Positions 1-7,137 of a DNA stretch of 56,296 nt are shown piece by piece (the first letter of the stretch is position 1; every line of letters begins with the position of its first letter). The stretch is from an uncultured Clostridia bacterium (GTDB lineage: Bacteria > Bacillota > Clostridia > Oscillospirales > Acutalibacteraceae). A program made the position numbers and the translations under genes. Below the pieces are notes generated by a model, which saw only the letters and a list, made by a program, of their open reading frames with translations, ran no database searches and was not told the DNA's origin. Location: contig CALEHY010000015.1 in assembly GCA_937876375.1 (NCBI GenBank), positions 1 through 56,296 of the forward strand, given 5' to 3'.

Positions 1-17
1 CGGATATCATCCGCCCG
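1..17. repeat. Truncated GGGCGGAT palindromic repeat at window edge
   Basis: The first 17 bases are the right-hand part of the same palindrome that is intact at 41951-41969 (GGGCGGAT-AT-TATCCGCCC type). The left arm is cut by the window edge. A repeat exactly at the end suggests that the assembly stopped in a multicopy sequence. Confidence 0.55.
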
Positions 18-95
18 CTTATAATTGCTGTCTGCAAGACCATTAATTTTCAATTTTCAATTTAAATCTTGTCACGATACCAAAATTATGTAACA

Positions 96-129
96 AACCA
101 CCATAGCTGGTAGTGCTGCTATGGTGGTT
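96..129 (-). terminator. Hairpin terminator after cotJB
   Basis: A 12-bp perfect stem (AACCACCATAGC / GCTATGGTGGTT) lies 18 bases past the cotJB stop and is followed on the minus strand by TTTGTTA. It closes the cotJA-cotJB transcript, so cotJC is not the next gene in the operon. Confidence 0.6.
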
Positions 130-147
130 ATTATTTAGTATTGCATA

Positions 148-375
148 TTAGTCCCAAGGCCAAGGATTCTTGAGCCATTCGTCACTGTTCTTGCCATTTA
201 GTGTTAGTGGTCCGTATTCTTTTTCGTATTCTACCTTGAGTGTTTCATACTTTTTCTTGTATTTGTTATACAGCTCTGTAGCATCCATATCGTCTGGGTG
301 TGTGTCGAGGAATTCTCTCATTTCCTGCATACCGAACTGTGCTGCACTTAGTCGTAGCATTAGCTTTTCTTTCAT
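148..375 (-). CDS. cotJB: Spore coat protein CotJB
   Basis: About 75 residues, the usual CotJB length. Family signatures are an N-terminal amphipathic helix, the FLDTHPDD block near residue 24, a Tyr/Lys-rich helix, YGPL, and the C-terminal NPWPW end. CotJB is a small inner spore-coat component made in the mother cell. Two ATGs are adjacent (378 and 375). The AGGAGG at 382-387 sits 7 nt from the second, which is preferred. It overlaps the cotJA stop by ATGA-type coupling. In Bacillus cotJA-cotJB-cotJC form one operon with a Mn-catalase-like CotJC, but here a terminator follows cotJB directly. Confidence 0.85.
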   Translation of the reverse strand: MKEKLMLRLSAAQFGMQEMREFLDTHPDDMDATELYNKYKKKYETLKVEYEKEYGPLTLNGKNSDEWLKNPWPWD

Positions 376-572
376 CATTTTACCTCCTTTACGAATTTAC
401 CCTTGAACTCCTTGTTGAGCTGTGGGAATATTGTTCCAGCCTTTAGTCCTTGTTCGCTGTCGTATACCTCGATGGTCTCTTGTAGTGGAATGTATGCCAT
501 AGTTACTGTTGCGTCCTTTGGGATAGGTGACCTTTTTGGTTTCAAAAAGCTAGGCATAAATAATTCTTCCAT
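375..572 (-). CDS. cotJA: Spore coat associated protein CotJA
   Basis: 65 residues from the ATG at 572. The diagnostic part is the C-terminal half, with MAYIPLQ, the YDSEQGL segment and AGTIFPQL (known CotJA proteins read MAYVPWQ...AGTIFP). AGGAG lies 8 nt before this ATG. A longer in-frame reading to 653 exists but has no ribosome site, and a CATANNNT-type mother-cell -10 element (615-622, minus strand) would lie inside it, which also favours the short form. No matching -35 was found, so the sporulation promoter is tentative. First gene of the cotJA-cotJB pair. Confidence 0.85.
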   Translation of the reverse strand: MEELFMPSFLKPKRSPIPKDATVTMAYIPLQETIEVYDSEQGLKAGTIFPQLNKEFKGKFVKEVK

Positions 573-744
573 TTCGTCATCTCCTATATGATATTTAGGC
601 TTTGAGCCTATCACATAATATGCATCATCGACCATTTTTGACAAAATAAGCATTTCATCTTTTGCTGAATATAATGTTAATGTATGATTAAAATTTTACC
701 ATTTTGGTTATCATATTATTGAAACAAATATTAAGGGTGATAAA

Positions 745-1086
745 ATGCTAATTAAACGCGGAGATATATATTATGCTGATTTAAGTCCAGTTGTAGGCTC
801 TGAACAGGGTGGAGTCCGTCCTGTACTTATCGTCCAGAACGATGTTGGCAACAAATTTTCGCCAACAGTTATCGCTGCTGCTATCACATCACAGCAGGAC
901 AAGAACAATCTTCCAACTCATATCGAGGTTGACGCAGCATCGTGTGGATTGTCAAAGGACAGTGTAGTCCTTTTGGAACAGGTGCGAACGATTGATAAGC
1001 GACGATTGAGAGAAAAGATGGGCACATTAACCCAGCCACAAATGACCGAAATTAACCAAGCACTTTCGGTGTCCTTTGGTCTTTAG
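745..1086 (+). CDS. ndoA: EndoA/MazF-type mRNA interferase toxin
   Basis: 113 residues, close to the 116 of Bacillus NdoA. The fold signatures are RGDIYYADLSP near the N-terminus, GGVRPVLIVQND, the TVIAAAIT strand, LPTHIEVD and VLLEQVRTIDK. Enzymes of this family cleave single-stranded mRNA at short motifs such as UACAU. A ribosome site AAGGGTG precedes the ATG. Normally a small CopG/AbrB-type antitoxin gene sits directly upstream and overlaps. Here 654-744 has no such ORF and the upstream genes are on the other strand, so the toxin is either unpaired or its antitoxin lies elsewhere. Confidence 0.9.
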   Translation: MLIKRGDIYYADLSPVVGSEQGGVRPVLIVQNDVGNKFSPTVIAAAITSQQDKNNLPTHIEVDAASCGLSKDSVVLLEQVRTIDKRRLREKMGTLTQPQMTEINQALSVSFGL

Positions 1087-1113
1087 GAGTAGCCTTTTGG
1101 CTATTCCTTTTTT
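1086..1113 (+). terminator. Intrinsic terminator after the MazF-family gene
   Basis: GGAGTAGCC, a TTTT loop and GGCTATTCC (one G-U pair) are followed by a run of seven T. It separates the toxin gene from dut. Confidence 0.75.
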
Positions 1114-1114
1114 G

Positions 1115-1143
1115 TTGCATTGGTATTGTATTTATGGTAAAAT
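1115..1143 (+). promoter_or_regulatory. Sigma-A promoter of dut
   Basis: TTGCAT at 1115-1120, 17-nt spacer, TAAAAT at 1138-1143. It lies 33 nt before the dut ATG and directly after the preceding terminator. Confidence 0.6.
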
Positions 1144-1176
1144 ATATCTATAAATTTATTTTAAGGAGATATTCCT

Positions 1177-1686
1177 ATGCAAAGAATTGCTCAATTTGAA
1201 AAGGTATCATTCGCACAGTTCGAAAAGGATTGGCTAAAGGTTTATCCTGACACAGAAAATGTAAAAGCTATCTACGACTCAATTAAACTACCAAAGCGTG
1301 CCACAACCGGCTCTGCTGGATATGATTTTTATGCTCCAGCAGATATTACTATCACCAAGGGTGCTAGCACACTTATCCCTACTGGTATTCGCTCAAAGAT
1401 TGAGGATGGATGGGTGCTCAGCATTTATCCACGTTCTGGTCTTGGCTTTAAGCATCGTGTACAGCTTGACAACACCGTTGGCATTATTGATGCTGATTAC
1501 TACAATTCATCTAATGAGGGACATATCATGGTCAAAGTATCCTGTGATGCTCATGATGATGGTCATTGTGTTACTGTTTCTGCTGGCGATGGATTTAGTC
1601 AGGGCATCTTTACCCAGTTTGGTATCACATTTGATGACGACGCTGATGGCGTTCGTGATGGTGGCTTCGGCTCTACTACAAAGTAA
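1177..1686 (+). CDS. dut: dUTP diphosphatase
   Basis: 169 residues, a trimeric-type dUTPase that hydrolyses dUTP to dUMP and pyrophosphate. The five family motifs can be followed: AGYDFYAP (motif 1), PRSGLGFKH (motif 2), the LDNTVGIIDADY substrate-pocket block (motif 3), FSQGIFTQ (motif 4) and the flexible RDGGFGSTTK tail (motif 5, near-canonical RGxGGFGSTG). An N-terminal extension of about 35 residues, FEKVSFAQFEKDW, is typical of a Firmicutes subgroup. AAGGAG precedes the ATG. The secreted GH43 gene starts only 12 nt after its stop and may be co-transcribed. Confidence 0.92.
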   Translation: MQRIAQFEKVSFAQFEKDWLKVYPDTENVKAIYDSIKLPKRATTGSAGYDFYAPADITITKGASTLIPTGIRSKIEDGWVLSIYPRSGLGFKHRVQLDNTVGIIDADYYNSSNEGHIMVKVSCDAHDDGHCVTVSAGDGFSQGIFTQFGITFDDDADGVRDGGFGSTTK

Positions 1687-1698
1687 TTGGAGTTTTGT

Positions 1699-4185
1699 AT
1701 GAAAAAAGTATTATCACTTGTTTTGTCTATTTGTCTTGTCATATCGGTGTTTGCATTGCCTAGCACTGTGTTGGCAGGGGACTACTATTCTTCATCACCA
1801 GTGGAGCATTGTGGCGTCCACGACCCATCTATTATGAGGGCAGAGGATGGCAGATATTATATCGTTGGTTCTCATCTTGTTATGGGCGAGTCTGATGATT
1901 TGGTTAACTGGCATAATAATGAGTTCGATATCAATGCATCAAACTATTTTGATGATTGGAAAAAGGAGCTTGCAGAGCCACTTGAGTGGTGCTCATCATA
2001 TCAGCGTAGAACTCACGAAATCGATCCTACTAGATATGATAGCGATAATTTTGAGTATAATTGCTGGGCTAATGACGTTATTTATAACGAAACTATGGGC
2101 AAGTACTGTATGTATGGCTCGTGTTCTGTGTGGGGTGCTACCTCATCAGTAATATGGCTTGCTACTTCGGATAATATCAAGGGACCATATCATTACGAAA
2201 AGAGCTTTATATATTCTGGTATTACATATAACAATGTTAATACAAAGGATATCTATGGCAACTATATCTACAATGGTCTTTATTATGAGGATACTAATAT
2301 CCCTGATGATATTATCAAGCCTGGTTATCTGTCAAAATATGATATCTATGACCAGCCTTGGTTTGGATACGATAAGAATACAAAATTCTCTTGGTATGCT
2401 TGTGGTTGGAACGAGTATCCAAATTGTATTGACCCAACAGCATTTTTTGATGCTGATGGTGAATTGTGGATTGTTTATGGCTCATACAGTGGTGGCTGCT
2501 TTGTTATCAAGTTAGATAAGCACACTGGTACACCTGACTATGCCTATATGAATAGCAAAAAGTCAGAGGGCTATGATATCTACTATGGCAAGAGAGTTTC
2601 TGCAACTAATATCGGTACAGAGGGTACTGGTGAGGGTCCATTCATTATCTATGACCCAGTGTCAGAGTATTACTACTTTTTCTTGACCTATGGAGGTCTT
2701 GGTGGCGATGGAGGATATAATATCCGTGAGTATCGTTCAAAGAGTCCAGATGGCCCATATCTTGATGCCGAGGGTAATGACGCATGTGAGCTAAAGAACA
2801 CTGGCTTAAGACTTATCGGAAACTACAAGTTCGGCTGTAACGACTGTGCATATTTGAGTCCAGGACATTCATCCTGCCTTATTAACAAGGATGGCTCTAT
2901 GTATCAGGCGTATCATACTAGATTTACCAAGGATAACGGTTGGGGCTTCCAAACTCGTATTCACAAGATGGCTCGTACTGCTGATGGATGGGCTGTTATC
3001 TTGCCATTTGAGTATCAGGGTGAGGACGATACGACTTTGACCGATAGCGATATTATCGGTCAGTACGAGATGGTCGATACTACCGACACACATAGCCGTA
3101 TTGGCATTGATGGTACATATGAGGATATCGTTTTGCCAACACAGATTATTACGCTTAATGCTGATGGTACTATTACTGGTGCTAGAAAATTCGCTTGTGA
3201 TATCACTCATACAAATCTTGGTAGCACAGCTGTCGATGGCACTTGGTCACTTAATGAGGATGGCGTCAACGCTAGCTTCACACTTGGCGATGCAAAGTAC
3301 GAGGGTGTGTTCACTATCCAAAATGATGAGTCAGCAAATGCTACTCCAACAGTTGTTTTCTCTGCAAAGGGCGATGACAATGCATCAATTTGGGGAGTTC
3401 GTCACGAAAATCTAAAGGTCGTTGCTACAGTTTCATCTAGCTGTTATGAGGGTATGAAGAGGACTTATACCTGCACTCATTGTGATAGCAAGATTGTTGA
3501 AACAGTGACTAAAGCAAAGGGTCATACTCCAGTACCAAAGATGGAGGATATAGTGAATTCATCTTGTACCAAGCAGGGTACATATACCGAGGTTACAAAG
3601 TGCCTAGACTGTGCAAAGGAAATATCCAGGGAGCAAAAGACTCTCCCATTGGCAAATCATACACCTGTGTCAGCCAACAACGCTGTCGCTGCTACTTGTG
3701 GCAAGGCTGGTAAAAAAGCAGATACTATCTGTTCCGAGTGTAATGCCCTTATCACAAAGGGTGCTACTATCAAAGCCACTGGTAATCATAAGTATGACAA
3801 GGGTAAGGTGACTACAGCACCTACCTCTACCAAAAAGGGTATAATGACCTATACTTGTACAGTGTGTAAAGCAAAGAAAACCGCTGATATATCAAAGCTG
3901 TCTACAGTTTCTATTAGCACTATATCACCGGTTAAGAAAGGCTTTAAACTCACTTGGAAGAAGGTGTCATCTGCTACTGGCTATCAGATTAAGTACTCAA
4001 CAAAGTCTAATATGACCTCATCCAAGACTGTAACAGTGTCCAAGAATACAACTCTGTCAAAGACAGTTTCTAGTCTTTTAGCAAAGAAAAAGTATTATGT
4101 CCAAATCCGTACATACAGAACGATTAACGGTACAAAATACTATTCCTCTTGGTCACCAAAGAAATCAGTAACCACAAAGAAATAA
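1699..4185 (+). CDS. Secreted GH43 arabinanase-type glycosidase with Cys-rich repeats and FN3-like domain
   Basis: 828 residues from ATG 1699 (GGAG at 1689-1692, 6-nt spacing). A TTG 12 nt upstream is in frame but lacks a ribosome site. Residues 1-26 are a signal peptide ending VLA. Residues 35-450 form a five-bladed propeller: HDPSI with the general base Asp42, AND with Asp126, and GEGPF with the acid Glu312. Residues 455-590 resemble the beta-barrel domain that follows the catalytic domain in endo-1,5-alpha-L-arabinanases. Residues 590-745 contain four CxxC/Cys-His repeats (CTHC, CLDC, CSEC, CTVC), then a C-terminal fibronectin-III-like domain (WKKVSSATGYQIKYS). Likely an extracellular arabinan hydrolase, pairing with the intracellular GH51 at 53.8 kb. 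Exact substrate is inferred. Confidence 0.85.
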   Translation: MKKVLSLVLSICLVISVFALPSTVLAGDYYSSSPVEHCGVHDPSIMRAEDGRYYIVGSHLVMGESDDLVNWHNNEFDINASNYFDDWKKELAEPLEWCSSYQRRTHEIDPTRYDSDNFEYNCWANDVIYNETMGKYCMYGSCSVWGATSSVIWLATSDNIKGPYHYEKSFIYSGITYNNVNTKDIYGNYIYNGLYYEDTNIPDDIIKPGYLSKYDIYDQPWFGYDKNTKFSWYACGWNEYPNCIDPTAFFDADGELWIVYGSYSGGCFVIKLDKHTGTPDYAYMNSKKSEGYDIYYGKRVSATNIGTEGTGEGPFIIYDPVSEYYYFFLTYGGLGGDGGYNIREYRSKSPDGPYLDAEGNDACELKNTGLRLIGNYKFGCNDCAYLSPGHSSCLINKDGSMYQAYHTRFTKDNGWGFQTRIHKMARTADGWAVILPFEYQGEDDTTLTDSDIIGQYEMVDTTDTHSRIGIDGTYEDIVLPTQIITLNADGTITGARKFACDITHTNLGSTAVDGTWSLNEDGVNASFTLGDAKYEGVFTIQNDESANATPTVVFSAKGDDNASIWGVRHENLKVVATVSSSCYEGMKRTYTCTHCDSKIVETVTKAKGHTPVPKMEDIVNSSCTKQGTYTEVTKCLDCAKEISREQKTLPLANHTPVSANNAVAATCGKAGKKADTICSECNALITKGATIKATGNHKYDKGKVTTAPTSTKKGIMTYTCTVCKAKKTADISKLSTVSISTISPVKKGFKLTWKKVSSATGYQIKYSTKSNMTSSKTVTVSKNTTLSKTVSSLLAKKKYYVQIRTYRTINGTKYYSSWSPKKSVTTKK

Positions 4186-4219
4186 AAATAAGGAGCAACT
4201 TAAGTTGCTCCTTATTTTT
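4186..4219. terminator. Bidirectional-looking terminator after GH43
   Basis: A 17-bp perfect inverted repeat (AAAATAAGGAGCAACTT and complement) starts right at the GH43 stop and ends in a T run on both strands. Confidence 0.8.
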
Positions 4220-4278
4220 ATATAGATATATTACTAAAACATCGTGACAACCCTTATTGATTTTGAAACCTTGAAACC

Positions 4279-4364
4279 GTAGGGTGTGCCGTCCTCGGCA
4301 CGCCGCTAAATTTACGTTGTCGTTAGATAAAGAAAAACGGAACGCCGAGGACGGCGTTCCCTAC
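4279..4364. repeat. REP-like double-hairpin inverted repeat
   Basis: GTAGGG at 4279 and CCCTAC at 4364 bound an 86-bp unit. It holds two GC-rich hairpins: GTGCC-GTCCTC-GGCAC at 4286-4301 and GGAACGCCG-AGGA-CGGCGTTCC at 4339-4360. The cores of the two are also reverse complements of each other, so the whole unit can fold as one long palindrome. It is much richer in GC than its surroundings. The GTAGGG lead is shared with the repeat at 41947. Looks like a REP or MITE-type non-autonomous repeat. Confidence 0.6.
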
Positions 4365-4412
4365 ATTTCATCAATTTGTTTTCAAAATATCACGCATTTT
4401 TTTGCAACATGA

Positions 4413-5558
4413 TTATGAATCAAGTGCATATTTAAAACTACCTATAATACTTGCAATGATGCCGATTATTCCAACAACAATACCAAAAAACACTTCACCG
4501 TTTGATATCAACAGTACAGTAATTATTATAACAATTACGAACGAAATGATAAAACCAGTAATCAAATTCTTAAAAAATAATGCTCCCTTTTCTTCTGCTG
4601 CTTGTTCTTCTTCAATAATTTTTTGCTCTTTAACTTTTTGAATTGCATTGTCAAGTTTTTGAGTGAGTTTTTCTAAATGCTTATTGAATTCAGGTGTGTT
4701 GAAATACTCAACGATTGCTTTTGCCCTTGACAAAGAATTAATATCATTCTTTTCTATTAAATTCTCAACCTCACAAAGATAATCGTTTTCTGTTTTCTTT
4801 ATATCACCATTACTTATAATGTCGATTAAAAGATTTGATATTGTTTCGCATTCTTTTATAGACAAACTATTTTCGTTATTTATAACACTAGCAGTAGAGC
4901 TCAAAGATACAGAACCGCCACTAGAAAAAGAATTCATAAGTATTTGACTTTGGATTCCTTGTTCTTGGGCATTTATTTGCTTTTTGCACAAAATAGTTTG
5001 TTTAAAGCCTAAAATATATAATTCCACTTTAATAAATTGATAAATATTTGCATCAATAGTAATCTTAGTAAGCTCAACATCACTCAATCCATTTGCTGAC
5101 ATAGTAATATATCCGTTTTCAGTTTCGTGTAATTTCACAGTATTATAATCTTGTGTTGTGTGGAATCCTCCCATAGCAACACCACCGCTTGAAGCTCCTG
5201 TATAAAAGATTTTTGACGGATGATAATTATAAGAGATAATATTTCTAGGTTTTACTATAAAATTAACATTGTCGTATTTTGTATTATTTGATTCACAATA
5301 GATCTCACCATTTGAACACTTAAAGACCTTATACAGTGTATTGTTTGAATATATATCGAAAAGGCATTCACCGCTTAGATTATCTATTTCATATTCTTTT
5401 TTGGCTTGCTCGTATAATGAATTTATATTTTCGTAATCTAATCCTAAATCAGAAGCAATAACTTTTGCCTTTATTCTTTGGTTAAAATCAGACATATTAT
5501 TATACCCTTTTGCTTTACACTCACTGTAAAACTTTATCAATGATTCCTTTTCTTTCAT
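4413..5558 (-). CDS. Unknown membrane protein with C-terminal double TM
   Basis: I do not recognise a family. The 381-residue product begins with a helical N-terminal part (residues 1-55, SLIKFYSECKAKGY), then a beta-rich middle with a Gly/Ser-rich stretch (TGASSGGVAMGG near 120 and SFSSGGSVSLSS near 210). A Glu/Lys-rich helix at about 290-325 may form a coiled coil, and two hydrophobic segments follow at about 330-352 and 357-375. No signal peptide, so the body is probably cytosolic and tail-anchored. A GGAG-like site precedes the ATG. Codons and composition are more AT-rich than in neighbouring genes, which suggests acquisition. A structured RNA ends in a terminator about 30 nt upstream on the same strand. 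Confidence 0.6.
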   Translation of the reverse strand: MKEKESLIKFYSECKAKGYNNMSDFNQRIKAKVIASDLGLDYENINSLYEQAKKEYEIDNLSGECLFDIYSNNTLYKVFKCSNGEIYCESNNTKYDNVNFIVKPRNIISYNYHPSKIFYTGASSGGVAMGGFHTTQDYNTVKLHETENGYITMSANGLSDVELTKITIDANIYQFIKVELYILGFKQTILCKKQINAQEQGIQSQILMNSFSSGGSVSLSSTASVINNENSLSIKECETISNLLIDIISNGDIKKTENDYLCEVENLIEKNDINSLSRAKAIVEYFNTPEFNKHLEKLTQKLDNAIQKVKEQKIIEEEQAAEEKGALFFKNLITGFIISFVIVIIITVLLISNGEVFFGIVVGIIGIIASIIGSFKYALDS

Positions 5559-5584
5559 AAATACTCTCCGCTACCTTTCTTAAA

Positions 5585-5762
5585 TAAAAAATGCGTACAG
5601 CCGAAGCTATACGCATAAAAAACACATGGCTCCAACTGTCGCCAAACATCTCACATAGGTTACTACAGTAAAGTATGCAAATTAAGAGCATGCATTTTTA
5701 TCAAGGGATAAAAATAGCATACTTCACCTGTAGTTAAATTATTCACTTGTGAGATATTTGGC
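5585..5762 (-). ncRNA. Structured small RNA, 6S-like or leader RNA candidate
   Basis: About 178 nt on the minus strand. The predicted start (7 nt after the -10) is the first base of a long hairpin. The hairpin has a 15-bp closing stem with one mismatch (5641-5655 with 5748-5762), an asymmetric AT-rich internal bubble, a 7-bp stem (5662-5668 / 5728-5734), an 8-bp stem (5671-5678 / 5717-5724) and a 9-bp apical stem (5694-5702 / 5707-5715). A 24-nt linker and an intrinsic terminator follow. A long rod with a central bubble is the general plan of 6S RNA, but the closing stem is shorter than in Bacillus 6S-1. It could instead be an attenuating leader of the membrane-protein gene downstream. No T-box or common riboswitch motif was found. 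Confidence 0.6.
5591..5616 (-). terminator. Intrinsic terminator of the small RNA
   Basis: An 11-bp stem with a UUCG loop (one G-U pair) is followed on the minus strand by TTTTTTATTT. Confidence 0.8.
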
Positions 5763-5768
5763 TCTTTC

Positions 5769-5797
5769 ATTGTAGCATAGAGTCATTATTTTTGCAA
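5769..5797 (-). promoter_or_regulatory. Sigma-A promoter of the small RNA
   Basis: On the minus strand: TTGCAA (5797-5792), a 17-nt spacer and TACAAT (5774-5769). The start is expected at about 5762, exactly where the RNA's closing stem begins. Confidence 0.65.
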
Positions 5798-5843
5798 TAT
5801 CAAGTTGTCGCATTACAAAAAATCTTCCTATTGCTTGAAACAC

Positions 5844-5879
5844 AAAGACCGATATCTTTGGATAAAGATATCGGTCTTT
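5844..5879 (-). terminator. Terminator of the ATP-grasp/glycerophosphotransferase operon
   Basis: A 16-bp perfect stem (AAAGACCGATATCTTT and complement, 4-nt loop) starts 5 nt past the operon's last stop codon. Confidence 0.75.
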
Positions 5880-5883
5880 TCTT

Positions 5884-7119
5884 TTATATTATTGCTTTAA
5901 TTAATCTTTCTGATGCATTGCCATCGTTTAGAAGATTATATTCTATGTTGAACTCCTTAAGTATGTCTTTGTTATACTGCGCATCAAAGTTTGTGGATTG
6001 TATAGCCTCTACAAGCCTCTCTTTGTCCTTTATTATCTCACCAGGGAGAGTGCTCACGTCTATGTAAAAGCCTCTTAATTCGTCCCTATACTGCTCCATA
6101 TCGTACATATAGAATAGCATTGGACGGTTTAGTATCGCATAGTCAAAGAATACACTAGAGTAATCAGTGATTAGCATATCAGCGATGACATATAGCTCGT
6201 TGATATCATCGTGCTTTGATGCATCATATACAAAGCCCTTGTACTCATCAAAATTGAATTCACTAGCTACTAGATAATGCGCTCTGAATAGTATGATATA
6301 TTCATCACCAAGCTCCTTTTGTAGATAGTCAAAATCTACTGGGTTATCGTATGTGTAGCCGTTAGCACTGTGCTGATTATCTCTCCATGTTGGAGCGTAG
6401 AGTATGATTTTTCGCTCGTCATTTTCGATACCAAGCTTGCGCTTTATCATATTAATATCGCTATTATCATAGTTCGATAGATAATCATTTCTAGGGTATC
6501 CAACCTCTAGTACAGCGTCGCTCTTGCCAAATTTTGCAAGGTTCCATGCTGATGAGAATTTTTCTGTAACAAATTGGCAAGGGGAGATGATATAGTCAAA
6601 TCGCTTTGTGTCAATCTTGTACTTGCTGCGGATTTCTGCAAGAGAGTTCATAGCATTGTCCGATTTTGTGATATCGTATCCAAGTTTCTTTAGTGGAGTA
6701 CCGTGCCAGCACTGAACATATGTCTGCTTCTTTGTAGGTGTCCAGTAGTCAAGTGCTCTAAAGTTGAATATCCAGTATCTTGCAAGATGCAGATATTTCT
6801 CGCATTCCTTGCTCTTATTTTTGATGACAATGGTGTTTCTGTTCTTCGTTAGATGCTCGTATTCCTCTGGTTTGTCGAACAGCCATACGAACTTGTAGTC
6901 GCGGTATTCTTCGCTAGACAGCATGTATTCGTACACAGCCTTTGGGCTACACGAATATCCTTTGCCATTGTATGCACTGAATACAATCAGTTTGTCATCA
7001 ATCTTGACTGATATTCCATTAATTTGGTACAGAATTTTGTGTATTAAATTTCGAGTGTTTCTCATGAATATTCGCAAAAAGGTTGACCTTTCAACGATTG
7101 CATATAGTGCTTTCTTCAA
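5884..7119 (-). CDS. CDP-glycerol glycerophosphotransferase family protein (TagB/TagF-like)
   Basis: 411 residues with a TTG start (AGGAG 8 nt upstream). This is a GT-B fold polymerase/transferase domain: WHGTPLKKLG with the catalytic-type His139, YAPTWRD near 241, RAHY with His281, and ITDYSSVFFDY near 318, all hallmarks of the Tag/Tar family that transfers glycerol-phosphate or ribitol-phosphate from the CDP-activated donor. The short N-terminus has a basic amphipathic segment (residues 10-35) and no TM helix. It is the last gene of the operon with the four ATP-grasp modules, 18 nt after the fusion gene. No CDP-glycerol synthase (tagD) or transporter is in the window. The acceptor is therefore unknown. 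Family is secure, substrate is inferred. Confidence 0.88.
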   Translation of the reverse strand: MKKALYAIVERSTFLRIFMRNTRNLIHKILYQINGISVKIDDKLIVFSAYNGKGYSCSPKAVYEYMLSSEEYRDYKFVWLFDKPEEYEHLTKNRNTIVIKNKSKECEKYLHLARYWIFNFRALDYWTPTKKQTYVQCWHGTPLKKLGYDITKSDNAMNSLAEIRSKYKIDTKRFDYIISPCQFVTEKFSSAWNLAKFGKSDAVLEVGYPRNDYLSNYDNSDINMIKRKLGIENDERKIILYAPTWRDNQHSANGYTYDNPVDFDYLQKELGDEYIILFRAHYLVASEFNFDEYKGFVYDASKHDDINELYVIADMLITDYSSVFFDYAILNRPMLFYMYDMEQYRDELRGFYIDVSTLPGEIIKDKERLVEAIQSTNFDAQYNKDILKEFNIEYNLLNDGNASERLIKAII

Positions 7120-7137
7120 GAGCGTTCTCCTATCTAA

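Noticed and set aside
654..744. Search for a MazE-type antitoxin upstream of the toxin
   Set aside because: No frame of adequate length with start and ribosome site was found.
5559..5762. T-box or common metabolite riboswitch before the unknown membrane protein gene
   Set aside because: The T-box core and known riboswitch motifs are absent; kept as an unassigned structured RNA.
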